A stretch of 64,000 nt of DNA from Motacilla alba alba (GCF_015832195.1 NC_052018.1:50777666-50841665); one strand, 5' to 3'. Counted from the stretch's first letter, positions 13,878 to 27,340 are shown. The notes: generated by a model from the letters alone, not told the origin. Made by a program: numbers and translations.

Positions 13878-14643
13878 AGTGATTTCCTGTTTGCCAAAGC
13901 AAATGTGATTGTGAAAGTCACTCTGGAGGCAATTGAAGTTTCTAAATCCAGGCTGAGCAGGAAGGTTTTTAAGTATTGTGCAGGACAGGTACAGCATGAA
14001 TTCTGGCTGTAGATAAAAACAAATGACTACTCTATGCTGCTGCTTTAGACTGTAGAGGATCTGTTGGACTCCCTAGTGAAAGATTCTCTGTGGATGGAGG
14101 AAAATAATTCTTTACAATGCTCAAGTCTAAATGTGATGGAGGAATGTGGCTTTCTAAGTCAGAAGAAAGAGTCTTCAAAGAACCTCTGATTATGGAACCA
14201 GGAGGACAAGGAGAAAATATCCAAAATAACCAGCTCAAGTTTTTTTGTATTGAACCAGGTGATTTTCTTAGTTTTTACTAATAGCCTCGCAACCAGAATT
14301 TCTGAACAGTACATTAAAATCACAGTTATCATAACAGGAGGGAAGAACTGAATGCTGAAAATTGTCATCTGCAGACACACGGGGGAAAAAAAGGACTAAA
14401 GAAACAATGACCATAGACAGTGGAAAGTAGATCCACACATATAACTTCTTTATGCTTATTAGCTTGATTTTTATATCCCCAACTCATACTTATGACCCAG
14501 AAAAGAAAAAAGGGATAATAGATCTCAGGGAGCTTATGTCTGGAGCACCTGAAGTACCTACACAAAGGCAATGAGTAAACCTAAAAATCCACAGAAGTTG
14601 TTAAAGAAATTATGTAATCACCATTTACAGGCCAGTCATCTGT

Positions 14644-14687
14644 AAAAAAAAAAAAAAAAAAGAAAAAATAAAAAAAAGAAAAAAAAA
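14644..14687 (+). repeat. A-rich tract
   Basis: A long oligo-A run with sparse G and T interruptions. No retroposed gene body is recognised on its 5' side, so it is reported only as low-complexity sequence. Confidence 0.9.
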
Positions 14688-14689
14688 GC

Positions 14690-16389
14690 AGTGCATGGCA
14701 AAAGACGATGAAATTAAAAATAGCAGAATTAAAATGTCACTCTCCCATGCTACACAGACCAGGCAATTCTTTTTACTCTCAAAAAAAGAGAGGTTCAAAG
14801 GTCAGCTGGTGTTAAACCTGAACACTAATGATATTGCTGCTTATGCCATCGGGACTGATGACTGGGAATGTGGCCAGAACATCTTAGATAGTAAAATATC
14901 TCAATTAGCTGCAAACTCTTTGCCAAATTGCTCAGACACATAATATGGCTCTCCTATCTCATTCAGTCAAATACTTTTTGGAATTCAACAAATGGGACTA
15001 GACAGAGGCAACTCGAGGCAAGCAATGATGGTAGAAAACTTTTCTAAGGAGGAAAGAGAGATTTTCCTCTAGAAGGTACTGATCACACGTATATAATTTA
15101 AATTTAGACAATTTTTAAAGTTCTTACATTTGGCTTTATTGTAGGCCAAAACCCTCCATTCATTGCATCTCTTTGATGCTTCTAAGTGTAACTTTTACTC
15201 TACAGCTTGCTGGCTCAGATCCTGGGTCTGTTTGCTTATTAAAAAATCTCAGTTCCTTCCACATTATGCCAAGTAAATCTGAACTTGATTCTTTTATCTT
15301 GTATCTGACACCGCAGCTACAAAGCTGTAGTTTCTTGTATACTCATCTTCTCCCACTCTAGTTCTGACACAAATATCTATCTGATTGTGTCTTCACAAAG
15401 CATTTTGGATTTACTAAAACAGCATACTTTGGCAAAGCAAAAATGCTTCCAGGTCTAACAAACAAAACTATTTTCATACCGGTACTTTCATGTACATGCA
15501 TGGATATATTTCTACTATGCCTTCAATAACTGGTATTTATCTTTAAATATTTTCTTAGATCAGCTTTACAAATATCTTGTAGTAATTTATTATAGGCCAT
15601 ATGTTTCAAATTTTCTCATAGATTATATAAAAGGAGCATCAAAATTCCCTCTAAAGTCATCTCATGTCTTTAAATTCTTCATCTGATAAGTCAATCCCTG
15701 TAACAGAAGGATTTTAAACTAATCTAACATATTTTGGTCTTGAAAATTTTAAGTCTGCTGTTTTCACTCACCTTTAAATGTGTACAAATTGATTGTTCAG
15801 GGTCATGTTTCAATATCTCCCAAGGTACTATCATTCGTATGACTAATGTGCTGGATCTTTATTCTTCCTTTTTAACCTACAAGACGTAAATTTGCTTTCT
15901 TCAGCCTCCTTGAGTGCCAATTGCACTGAAATTCAATCCTCATTTCCATACCTTGTTGAAGGATTTTGGATCATTAAGCTGTGTCTCCATAAAGTGGTTT
16001 TTTTTCATGCAGAGCTATACTGGATAATCGCAGTTCTTCTCCATGATGAGAAAGTGGCTTGTCTGGCCTTTGGGTGGATGGTACAAATGGTATGTAGATA
16101 TGACCTCACTTGTGCATTTTTTTGTTCTCTTTTTGTAGACAAAGAATTTTTAAATTGATTTTGATATTCTACATAGCAGGTAATTCTTTATGTGTGTGCC
16201 TTTCCTCTGTGCCAAGCCCTCTCTTGGATGATAATTTTTTATTATTATTTTGTTGTGAAGATGTGGAGTCCTATCTTAAAAGATTTTTCTCAATTTGGAG
16301 ACCACTTGCAGATTTCTTTGTGTGTATGTGTCTATCTTTTATTTAAAAGGATCTCTATGACAATCTCTATCCATTCATTTAAGTGCACC
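14690..16389. other. AT-rich DNA, no gene seen
   Basis: Short open frames occur (for example 14695-14943 and 15892-16158), but none has a recognisable domain, and no ordered acceptor and donor signals flank them. The final 90 bases or so may be the poorly preserved start of the LTR-like repeat that follows. Confidence 0.45.
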
Positions 16390-16622
16390 AGCTTCGGTGT
16401 CTGAGGATATTTCTTTTCATGTGAGTTCTTGACAACTTGTAAGCTGTACTGTACCCAGCAAGCAATGAAGAGTTTGCTAGTCCCCCAATCTCTTCTTCCC
16501 AGTTGTTACAATTTTTCCCATTCTCTGTGCACGTGTGGCCTGCAATAGATTTGTCTTGGATCCAGTTGGCACTGGCTCTATCAGACATAGGGGAGATTTC
16601 TAGAAGTTTCTCACAGAATCAC
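16390..16622 (+). mobile_element. LTR-like passerine repeat, diverged copy
   Basis: The stretch from about 16550 to 16615 aligns by eye with 27218-27295, sharing the order GTCTTGG, TTGGCACTGGCTCTATCAGA, ACATAGGGGAGA, TTTCTAGAAG and CTCACAGAATC. Weaker similarity extends upstream to about 16390. This is a repeat I associate with endogenous-retrovirus LTRs of songbirds, but the LTR label is from memory of the pattern and not proven here. No internal retroviral gene lies beside it, so it would be a solitary or truncated copy. It is more diverged than the 27-kb copy. Confidence 0.5.
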
Positions 16623-19600
16623 ATGCATGTGAATGTAAAATGAACACACACACACACATCTTTCCACTAAAATGTGACAAGTGATCACTTACAGTGGAAT
16701 TTTTCCCCTCTAGCAGGGGTTTTTCCTCAGAATTACTGGGCTATGTTTGAAGCTGAACAAGCAAGGGGAGAATAGAGATGAGATCTTTTGGGGTTTTTTT
16801 TTGGTTTGTTTTGTTTTTGGCAGAAGTACACCTTCCACATGGGCAAGAACCTGCTGACTGGTTACAAAAATGCAGAGAAACTTTTTTGAAGTAGAGATTA
16901 AAGGAAGCTGTGATGCTATGATATCAAGGTCTACATTCCATTGTCATCTGGGCCCTCACCTCTATTTGCTACAGAAATGCAAGGCTTTTTAGACATAGAG
17001 TTTGGGTTTGGTAGGTCTGGGTTTTACAACAAAGCAGACGTGTGACTGGAACTGCAATATTTTTGAAAACTAACTTCTTCTTGCAGCTTATATATGGCCC
17101 TAAAAAAACATTATTTGCTTTAAGATGGCTTATCTTTAGACCAAAAATATTATTATTCTAAACAGTTGCTCGTTACTAGGTAGAGTGAAGAAAACACACA
17201 CAGTAACTAGAGTTCATAAAGTCTATAGCAGGTAAAGCTGTAAGAGGTGAGCAGTGTCTTGACTTGTCTCAGCTTCAGAGTGATTTTTTTTCACTGTTTT
17301 AAGTGGGCTGTTATAAGTACATATAATGGACTCATGAGTTTATTTATTCACAAAGTGTATAGAGAGATGAAAAATTTCAGAAAGCTTTGTAATACAAAAT
17401 GCACATTACTGTTTCTAGCCAGCGTGTATTATAAGACCTTTTAAAATATTTTGCAACTGTTTTATGTCTTTCCATTCCCAGGCTATGCCATCAATTAAGT
17501 TTATGTAAGTAAATGAAATCATGTTAGTGCTGAAGTAGTAAGGACTGTATTTGAATCCAAGCCTTTTCTTGGCCTTTGAAGCTGTTTGTGTACAAAACTG
17601 TTCCTTCATGTGCGTATGGCTACAGTTTTGACTGACTCCACACCTGCGCAAACATGTGGTATTATGTGTGGGGATTCTCTAGTGAACGTTTGAGTGCCAG
17701 ATCTCCCACTTGTGTACTGGTAGTGTTGAAGAGCAAGTCAAGTGTGGGTGCAAGTGTTTGCACTGCTGGATGTGGGAAGGTATAATTGTTGATGCAACTT
17801 CAGAAGTACATAAAGGAACCAGCAGGTTGAATATCTGGTCTGTGGGGGCTGGGTGGCAATGGCTGCACCGGCATGGGTATCTCAGCTCACAGCGGAGCTC
17901 TCAAACACACACAGATTTATTGTGTGTCTATACCTAAAGTACCTCACCCATGCCAAATTTGAGCCCTGGGAAGTCACAGTCAGGTCCCTGGAAGACTAGA
18001 TGGTGAGCAAGAACAATTTTCTATGTCTCTCCACAGTGCATGAAGAAGATTCAGACGGTATCATATTCATATGGATGCAGGAAAAAGCAAACAAACAAAG
18101 AAAAAAGCACCACCAAGCCCTCCAACAAACCAACAAAAAAGAACCCACATCCCCCACGTGTTTTTCTTAAGTCGTTTACCCATCTCACACACTTTCTTTC
18201 ATAAGTTCCCAGACTTGCTTCCAGAAAGTTTCCAGAGCTTATCTTTTTCTGCCTTTTCCTCTTTCTTCAGTGCTCATTTAGCTGCTTGGAACCATTTTTT
18301 TTTTTTAACAGAGAAAGAACTACTCTAAAAAAGGTAATTTTTTCCAAGGGATAAAAACACCTGTAGATGAGAGGTGGCTAGTGTGCAGAACTTTCTTTCA
18401 AAACTATATTTGGTAATGAGGATTGAGTTAGCAGTAAGCTGTGACTTCAGCAGAGGCATCTTCAAAATGGAAGTGTTGATGAATGTATAAGCTGGGACAT
18501 GTTGAAATGTATTGTCAGACTCAGTGTGCAGTGTCTGAAGAAGGTTAACAAAAGGACTAAGTTTAAGATGAAGTGAATAAAAAGTTGAAATACCATGATT
18601 CCTTGATCGAGGAAAAGGAGTCTATTGCAGAAACTTACCCTGCTTGACAATGCTGAGATTAGGAGGTGTAGGTCACATTCTTGCAGAAACAGGCAACGAT
18701 AGTTCTAATAAAAGTTTCTGTGTTTGGAAAGCAATCTATGGAAAAAAAAAATTACTGAATGGAAAACACAGTAAGAAACAATTATACCACTTGTCTTAAG
18801 CCTATTCAGGCTTCTGAAAATGTCTAACACATTAGAAGACTGCTTGGAAAACAACATCTACCACAATACTGTCAGTATGCACTGCTGCCATACCTCATTT
18901 GCACTGACAGCTTCTTGTTGGCCTCTTGTGACTGGGGTCACTGCCATCTCATCCCTTTCTTTGGGAGGAGATGTCTCCTTGCACAGTGTTGATGGCATAG
19001 TTAGGGTCGCCTTAGATCTACCGCGTTCAGAAAACTTCCTTTTCTTCATTTTCCCACTTACTCCCTTTTATTTTCTTTATGTGTGAGCATTCTGCACTTT
19101 CTGCACTAATTCCCATCTTCCTTGTTGATGGACTAGCATGCCATAAAGTATGACAGCAAATGGTAGGCAAGCCCAGCCTACTGCTTTTCTTAACCTGTAG
19201 ACTGGAAAACTGATATTTTTTCTTGGAGCAGTGGGCCTTCGAGTAAACAGCTCTCTGAGGAGATGGGAAGGGTCATTTCACAGTGACAGGGGAGAGCTAG
19301 ATATACTGTGACTCCCAGCTAGTGTGTTTTGGTTTTCATTAAGGTGATTTTAATCTAAAAATATTTTGTAATCTTACAGTTTAAAGTTCTTTTCTGTGTG
19401 ATTTCTCACATGTAAATAAGTCACTTAAGTGCTAATACACACCAACTCTTGCAACTTCTCCATATTGTTTAGGCAAATTAATGAAAACTCTTATCAGTGT
19501 CATGATTACATTTTTTTCCTCTTAAGAGTCACATAAATTAGATTGCTGCAATAATTTGTTCCAGGCATAAAACTTGAGGTCTGTAAATAATTAACTCAAA

Positions 19601-20969
19601 AGTTATCGACTTACCACACATATTAAATCAGTAATATTTATATACATTTATCAAAAAAAGTCAAGCACTTTTCTGAATGAGTGATAGTCAAACGTACAAT
19701 TTGGTCACAGGTTTTCTAAACCTCTATCTAAGTGAATTTTCTGCAAATGCATTTTAAACTTCTAATGTTGAATGCCATATATCATGCATATCTGCAGAAT
19801 GTTGATTTTGTAAATCTTGCATTTTCCTGTTGAATTAACTCTTAATCTGACATTTACTGAATTCAAAGGCCTTTCTGCCAAATCTCATCCAATTTGGTGA
19901 CACCGGCAGACATGATAAATCCCATAACTGTACTGTCTCCTTTCCTCTTCTCTATTTTTATAGGAATATGTAACAAGAAATGGCAACATTCTTTTTGTTT
20001 GAGCCAGTTTTAGCACTTGAACTTTAAATAACTCAGATTGCAGGAATTTTTGTTTGGTTTCAAACTGATGATCTCTTTATTATTCCTTTGCTTTCTAACT
20101 TGTAAAGAATGAAACAGATGTGTATTTACGAGACAACTTCTTAGAATAAATTAAAGACTGGCTTCCAAATGTTATGAGCAGCTTTTATTTCTTGTCTAGA
20201 CATATTTTTAAATTGGAAAAGAGAAAAAGAATGTTTATTGTTTTTATATTATGACAGTGTTTGGATTAATGTTGTATTAAAAAAAACCAAACAAAACAGA
20301 AACTCACCTACTTGAGGCAAGCAAAGTAGCATTCTGCAATTAATTGCAGCAATCTGATATTTATGTGAGGTTCACACTCTGATGACGGATCCCATCAGAG
20401 ATCTGTCCTGGTGAAATAATCCAGAAGGGAGTGGTCAATATTTTTGTCAATACATACACAAAAAAAGGTTTCTGTCTGAAGTTTAACAATCTCCCTTGCA
20501 TGAAATAATTTTACTGGAGAAAATTTGATATCCAGGTTTCTCCTAAAAAATCTTTCCATGTGCATTGACTCTCAGTTAATTTCCACTGTCATTCTTCACA
20601 TATAGAAAGGAGTGCAGTTCAGGCTGTTTTCCTGGACGTGGTGTTTCGTTTCAACTGATACTTTAGGAACCAAACAAGAAAAATACAGTGAGACATGATG
20701 AGAAAATCTCCAAAGATTTAGAACGTGGGTTCCAAAAGTATGGTCCAGATGTAAATTGTCACAGACATATAGACCTTAATGGAATTGTTCTGATACATGC
20801 CAGCTGAAGGTCTAACCCAGAATGTTCATGGGAAGAGTTGAATGTGTGAAACTGGGCGTCCAATTGAGAATAAATTAACTTTCTTGGACAAACCAGATCA
20901 CATTCATTTGGAAAGGAGCCCCACCAGTTGGCATTGATTTTAAAACCATTTTTTTAAGCACCTTTAATA
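16623..20969. other. AT-rich DNA, no gene seen
   Basis: Contains a short (CA)n run at 16644-16658 and T-rich tracts near 16794 and 18297. Open frames such as 17710-17937 and 18820-19086 lack domains. Nothing else can be assigned. Confidence 0.45.
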
Positions 20970-21034
20970 GTGCCTGATTCAAACCCAATGAAGTCAGTGG
21001 AACAGCTCCCTTTAATGGATCTGGAATCAGGCAC
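20970..21034. repeat. palindromic interspersed repeat, imperfect hairpin
   Basis: The outer arms are an exact 11-base inverted repeat, GTGCCTGATTC at 20970-20980 and GAATCAGGCAC at 21024-21034. Inner sequence around CCCAATGAAGTCAGTGG partly pairs with the stretch before the right arm. The pattern (CCTGATTC, then CCAATGAAGTCA, then the reverse) is what I remember of an old palindromic repeat common in reptile and bird genomes. It is noncoding and could fold as a hairpin in RNA. Confidence 0.55.
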
Positions 21035-24000
21035 ATCATGAAAACTATTTCACCATATGTTTCAATGACATTTAAGTTCACTCGTCTCGTTTGAAGAATT
21101 CTTTATTCAGCTACTCACAGCTTGAGATTCTCAGTTCTTGGGACATTTTTGGTCTATTTCGTTTTTGTTTGGAAGAAGCTGGAATGGGAAGAACTCAGGG
21201 AACTTTTTAGGCTAGGAAAAATAATAAGCATTCTGAGGTTGGCTTGAGATATTGAGAATTTTTTTTTATGCCAATTTAATTCTGACTGCATGAACTTTGA
21301 TAGAAAAGAGAATACTACTGGTATGACAGAGATAGAGAAATCTTCAAAAATTCTTTTTCAAAATTTATTTTAATTTGAATAGAGGAACAAAATAGAAGGT
21401 GGTCCCTACATTTTGAAAGATCATGGAAGACCATGTAAGATTGTTTTTGGTGTTCGTGGCAGCTTTACTGTTAAGACACATTTATTAAGGGAATAAATGT
21501 TATCAAAAATTTATCAAAACTGGAATAATGCACCACCAGAAATATGGCTGTCATTGCTCTCAAGACTCTTACTATAACAGTGACAGCAATTTGAGATATG
21601 TCTCCAACAAGATCAGTATGATCCTATAGGGAAGAAGACATATTTATGTATAAAATTTCATAGAATTGTCCCATCTTTAAGAACTTAAAATCTCCTGTGA
21701 AATGATGAACATCTAAAAATAAAAACTGGTTATTACTAGAAAGAGCAAATGTGAATGGAAAATAAGAAAAATATGTGTACAAAATTCATGTCTGGAATTC
21801 GTTTTTCTGAGTTACGAGGCACTAGTTAGTCTAAAACTAAAAATAAAGACAAACTGAAAAGAGTCCTAATAGTGTGGCTTCTTTTGAACTGCAAATTGAC
21901 ACAGACATTTTATGGGGAGAAAAAAAAAAAAATGAGGCAAGTCATCTACCAGTGTGAAGCAGTGAACGTATCTTTCAAGGGATATGACTTCCCTTACAGT
22001 GGTGATAACTTCCATATTCAGCAGAGGTGGATTTAAAATGTGGTTGAGTCATGCTAGTTTTTTGCTGTCAAATCATTGCAATTTCAAAGCCATGACCAAG
22101 GAGTTATGCACATGGAATATATTACCATGAAATGAGGAACAGGGCCTGTGGTAATAAAAATATTTACATCTACATATACTTTCTTAAAAAAAACCCAGAC
22201 AAGCTTTCCCCTGCTGCAACCTACCATCTCCTATAAAAGCAGCCAGAATAATAACAAAAAAAGAACAAACCAATATTGTTAAGGAAAATTTTGCACCTAT
22301 TGCCTAGTCTCCTAGTGTTCCAGGGGTTTATCTGTCCTTATAAAAAAGAAATACTTGAAGACAAACTAAAAAAAAAGAAAATTGCAGTGTACTATCACCC
22401 TAGATTTCTGGACTGAGGAGAACAGTGTGAGAAGACTTCTGGATAATTGTTCTTTATTCCATTTATTTTGTCTGTCAAAGAACCTTCATGGTTCTTCACA
22501 GAATTATTTAAACATCCTAGCATAGTCCCATTGAAGGAAGTATTTGCATCTGAACACAAAATTTTAATTGCAATAATTTATGTAAATATGAATGTGATGT
22601 GATTTCTGAAAATGTTTTATACACAATGGATATTCACAATCTCTTAGATACCTTCTCCTTCCATAGTCAGTAGTTGTATTAGCACACTAGCTTCCTGAGG
22701 CAGCTGGATTCCTGTTTCCCTTTGGAAAATCCCCATTTTCATCTGTGCCGCATTTTTGAAAGCCCTATGAAGTGTTTCAGGAAAATGAAATGTATTTATT
22801 CAATCAATAGGTCTTACCTAACTCATTTGGCTAAAATGGATTAGGAAACCACGGCAAGTGAAAAGTTGACAAGCTGACAAGAGAGGGCCCATGAGCATTA
22901 GGGCTATCAAATCTCTCAGCCCTTTTGTTGAAGCCAGCAGGATGTGGATACAGCCTAAACCTCTTACCAAATGCACCCAAGGTGTCCTTCAGATAGAAAT
23001 GAAATTCAAATCTACTTAAATCTTACAGGAAAGAACATAAAGGGAGAAGTTGGTAGATATTAGCCTGTTGGCTTGCTCTGTTTTGTGTTGCAGTTAGAAG
23101 TCATCTTGATATGATACAGCCCAGCATAAGCACATATGGAATGAAATGTGACATGCAATAAACAAAGCATTTTAAATGAAACTTTTTATAGCCTTAAGAA
23201 ATAGAAGAAACAGTCACACGCTGCTCATTAGCTTGTAAAAGTAGACACAATGGCTTGTTTTGTAGGAAATTTCAATTCATGCCCATAAATCAAGAAACAA
23301 CGTACGCAGTTCTGATTCTAGTTTGTGGGAAAATATTTAATTACTTATATATTTGATTTGTTGCTCTAAAATGTATTCTTATACATTGTATTCTTACATC
23401 TTGTGTGCAAAGAGTAGAGAGATGTTTCTTAAAAGCGTTTTTTAGAATGACTTGGTATTGGTCCAGTTCTCTGATGTCACTGGAACAGAAACAGGACTCT
23501 GTCTGGATTTATTAGAAGGGGAAAGACTCTTTTTACTTTTCTCTGTTTTATTGCATCTTTCTTGACATTAAACTCCGGTACTCAGTACAGCCTATTCCAG
23601 ATGTAAAGTTTTTCTTTAAAGTACTATGCCAATTACTGACACATAATGTCATATAAATTATTGTCAACTATTAGATAAAATGTACTAATAAAATCAGGCC
23701 CATTAAACACTTGCAATTTGATTTCTCCTTTTAAACCAGCACATTAAAATGATGAAATATAATATATTTATTCCTTATAGCATATGTTTGCATAGTAAAA
23801 AATAACAAAATGTAAACTTAACTCTCCTTATTACTGATTGTCAAATAAATTTTCTGGTGGAGAGACTTTGAGTGGCTTCTGTAGGCTTTATTGCAAAATT
23901 ACATGCTTTCTCTGTAGTATGGTTGCAAGACAAAGGACAGATGTCATAGATCTCTTCCCAAAAAAACCTACTTCTTTCCCTAAAATGTCTCATTTTTAAC

Positions 24001-24383
24001 TGTAAGTTGTAAACTCCAACTCCAACTTGTAAGCTACATCCTTGACTTCAACACCTCACAATATGCATTTTTTATCCTATTCTATTAGATAATGTTAACT
24101 TGCCATAATATTATCCACCATCATACTGCTCTTGGAGATTGCTTTTGCACATATTGGAGAATGTAACCTTATTTCCTCTCCTCTGTACTTAAAAGCTAAA
24201 ATTTCCACATTAGTTCATTTGCAGATATTTAGACCAAATGCTCAAATATAGTATGAGGCTAATTATGCTTATTCACCTGTTGTAGTAATCATAAAACCTT
24301 GTGCTCAAATAAACCCTGATTCAACTCTTCTGTTTGAGAAGAAACACTTTTATGCCTCTTGGAGAAATAAATAAATTCTTTAT
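21035..24383. other. AT-rich DNA, no gene seen
   Basis: Unique-looking sequence with small oligo-A tracts (near 21921 and 22366). No open frame of note, RNA gene or mobile element recognised. Confidence 0.45.
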
Positions 24384-24432
24384 TAAAAAAATTAAATAAA
24401 ATTAAAATTTAAAAAAAAATAAAATTAAATAA
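24384..24432. repeat. AT-only low-complexity tract
   Basis: Consists almost wholly of A and T in irregular AAATTAAATAAAATT-like words. No function inferred. Confidence 0.8.
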
Positions 24433-26147
24433 GGTCTCTCCAAAGCATAGATTTTTGGATTTGTAAAACCATTATTTCAAGAACTATCAGTATAAGCCAT
24501 AAGTCAAGTGTCTCATTTAACATCAGACAAAAGATCATGTGGGATCTCAAACACTAGAGAGAGAAATGTACTTCAGTCATTTTAACTAAATATAGCAAGT
24601 TTTGGCTTATTTGGAAGGGGTTGGAGTGGTTTTTTGAAATTTCTGAAATAACTTTCTTGAATGATCATGCACAAAATATGTATATACCTTTGAGCTGTTA
24701 TGGTTTCTTTTAAGTTCTGAGCACTTCTCTAGAGCCAAGAATTAGATTGAGGTGAATGCCAGGCAATTTAAGATAAAATAAAAAAAAAAGAAGAAGAAAA
24801 ACATGTAGATCACCATAACAGAAATCATCATTAAGTAAGTAATCTATTTGATAACTTTCAAAAAAATTTTAAAATCTCTTTTGAATTGTTAGTAAGCCAT
24901 GCAATGCAGTTGCTCCACCATGTGTGGTTGGCTGATCTAATTTTGAGCAATATGTCATAATCAGGGTACTGCAACCTTCATGATTCATTCAAGGCGACAA
25001 TTAAGAACATGAATTTATAGTTTAACTGTGCTCAAAGAATTTGATTTAGAGCTCTCTTGAAGAATATGAAGAGAATGAGTTTCTCTGCTGTTTTTTTTTT
25101 TACTACTCTTTAGGCAGTCAATTTGAGCTCATAACATTTCTACAGCCTCTGGGCTTAAAAGGCATTGCAGGTAAAGGAAGGACAGCAAAGACTGGTAAGA
25201 GACATGATAACCTTTAGTTTGATCAGATTAGGAATATGTGGGAGCATCTAGATGAATCACTGTTTCACAATTTCCCAAACTCTTGCACAACAGCAGATAA
25301 GACATTAGCAGGTAGGAATATTTAGGAGCAAAACAATTACTCCATTCCTAGTGCACTATAAGTTTAAAAAAATATAAATTGTATGGCTTCTTACAAAATA
25401 AAATAAAGGAATTTGTGGTTTAGGGTAAGTAAGGAAAGAGTAAATCTATCATAGGAAAAAAGACATTGGCTTATTTAATATAATAAAACAAAAGTTAAAA
25501 AGGGACATGACTCTTCCTCATAAACTATGAACAGCTCAATAGTAGAGCAGGAAAAACAATGCTGGCACAGGAATAAATAGGAGAAAACTGACCATTAATA
25601 AATTAAAGCTGAAAATTGGAAGTCTGTTTCTTTCTTTCTCTCTAAAAGCCCAAAGAAATGCACAAGTTAGGGTAAACAAAAAATGTAAGTAGTTTGAGGG
25701 AGAAAAACTTTCATACATTTTATTTAAATTTAAGAGTTACATTCTTGTATTGAGGAAGATTGATTCATTGTACTGAATACTGTGAAAAAAAAAAAAGTGG
25801 GGAATTCTATCAGGAAAGTAGATTTTTGGTTCCTTTTGCATTTGAAGTTAAATTACTTAAAAGTTAAGTAAAATAAAAAGTAATTGTTTTGTGTTCAAGT
25901 GTTTCATGGACAGTACATAATTGCATTTAATTTCACACTAGATACATTGCTTCATATGGTTAGACTAAAATTATATTCTTGCATAAATTTTCTCCCTAAA
26001 GGGTAAGAACTCCACTCTACCATTTGGCTTACTGAGACTGAGGAGTTTTAACCAGCATAGAAGATGGCTTGGGATTGGGACTGGATTTTTCATTTAAGTT
26101 CTTTGTTTGCCTACATAAACATAAATGACTCATCATTTACAGGAAGA
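24433..26147. other. AT-rich DNA, no gene seen
   Basis: Several oligo-A and oligo-T tracts (near 24781, 25091 and 25785) in otherwise unique AT-rich sequence. No gene or element recognised. Confidence 0.45.
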
Positions 26148-26213
26148 AAACAAAACAAAAAAACAAACAAAAAAAAAACAAAAAAAAAAAAAAAAAAAAA
26201 AAAGAAAAAAAAG
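26148..26213 (+). repeat. long A-rich tract
   Basis: CAAAA and CAAAC units pass into almost pure A with single C and G breaks. It creates an artefactual lysine-rich open frame (26064-26285). It could be the tail of a retroposed sequence, but no element body is recognised upstream. Confidence 0.9.
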
Positions 26214-26749
26214 GGAGAAATGAACTTACCATGTTCACTATGTAATGAACTATCACTATTTAGTGAACTTACTATGAAGCAGTAATTGTGATATTAACCA
26301 TTTTGGACTTGAAATAACCAGAGACCTTCCACAAATTCCAATAGAAACCTTATAGTCAAAAATATGTTAATGATCCATAAGTATGTTAGTAAGATGTTTT
26401 AAAAAGAAGATGTTTCCATATTCTCTTTAGGTTGGAAAGAGAAAATATTGCAGCATCTTACTGAATGAAAATTCAGGAATTACACTGCCCTTTCTCCCTG
26501 CCAAGACAGACATCCCACAGGGAGTACTCAGGGTTTTCCTAGGATAAGATGAAAAGCTCCAAAGGATGAGGTGAAACATCTACACATCCAGGAGCATTTC
26601 AACAGGTCTGGATTGTTCTTTCTCCATAGTCCATTCATATTTGACAGTGCACAGTGCCTTCAATTGTGTAATTTCAGTTTGATTGCAGTATTCCTTAGAA
26701 AGAGCCATGATTTATATTTCAGAGACTGCTATAAGGCTTGATTAATAAA

Positions 26750-26910
26750 CAGCCTAGGAGGTTTCTGGAGCGTGTGAAAGATAAGTTCTTGGCACAGCTG
26801 GTGAGTGAGCCATCTAGGCAAAGTGCCCCCTCTGTACCTGGTGTTTGTGAGCAGAGGAAGGCTGGTGGGTGATATGATGGCTGGAGACCATGAGATCACA
26901 GCATTCTCTC
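26750..26910 (+). mobile_element. CR1 LINE fragment, endonuclease end of ORF2
   Basis: Translated in pieces, 26778-26905 resembles the end of the CR1 ORF2 endonuclease domain: a DKFLAQLVSEPSR-like stretch, then after a frame change a GLVGD-like stretch, then an ending like the family's SDHE motif (ACCATGAGATCACAG). At least one stop and one frameshift break it. It is in the same orientation as the CR1 3' end that resumes near 27341, so the two are probably one insertion interrupted by the LTR-like block plus an internal deletion. Confidence 0.65.
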
Positions 26911-27340
26911 AAACACCCATCTGCTCCAGGGGGGTTTCCTCCAGAGGCTGCAGGTGGATCTCTGTATCCCCATGGTGCTTCATGGGCTGCAGGTTCTTCA
27001 TGGTTTGCACCATGGGCTGTTGGGGAATCTCAGGTGCCTGGAGCATCTCCTCCTCCTCCTCCACTGACCTTGGTGTGTTCCAGGGCTGTTCCTCTCACAT
27101 ATTCTCATCCTGTTCTTCTCTGGCCACAATTACGTCTGTGCAGTAGCTTTTTTCCTTCTTCTTCTTCTTAAACAGGTTATCACCATTTCTGATCGGCCCA
27201 GCCTTGACCAGAGGCATGTCTGTCCTAGGAGCTGCCAGAGATTGGCCCTGCCAGACATGGAGGAAGCTTCTAGCAGGTTCACACAGGATCCACCCTTGTA
27301 GCCCCTCCTGCTACCAAAGCTTGGCCACAAAAACCCAACA
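26911..27340 (+). mobile_element. LTR-like passerine repeat inside a CR1
   Basis: This block has no CR1 similarity although CR1 sequence flanks it on both sides. Landmarks in order are GGCTGCAGGTGGATCTCTGT near 26946, CATGGTTTGCACCATGGGCT near 26999, TCCACTGACCTTGGTGTG near 27059, a TTCTTCTTCTTCTTAAAC tract near 27157, and ACATGGAGGAAGCTTCTAGC near 27256, ending in GCTACCAAAGCTTGG and ACCCAACACA. It matches the repeat at 16390-16622 over its 3' part. I take it to be an endogenous-retrovirus LTR of a songbird family. Clear target-site duplications and exact TG...CA ends are not evident, so the boundaries are approximate. Open frames across it on both strands are chance frames in GC-richer repeat DNA. 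Confidence 0.5.

Noticed and set aside
13749..13997. Phe/Cys-rich minus-strand frame that looks like a membrane protein
   Set aside because: It is the reverse complement of the CAAAA simple repeat.
26064..26285. Lysine-rich open frame
   Set aside because: Its core is translation of the A-rich tract at 26148-26213.
26805..27171. Two overlapping plus-strand frames of 93-113 codons
   Set aside because: They run across the CR1 to LTR-like junction and follow neither element's coding frame.
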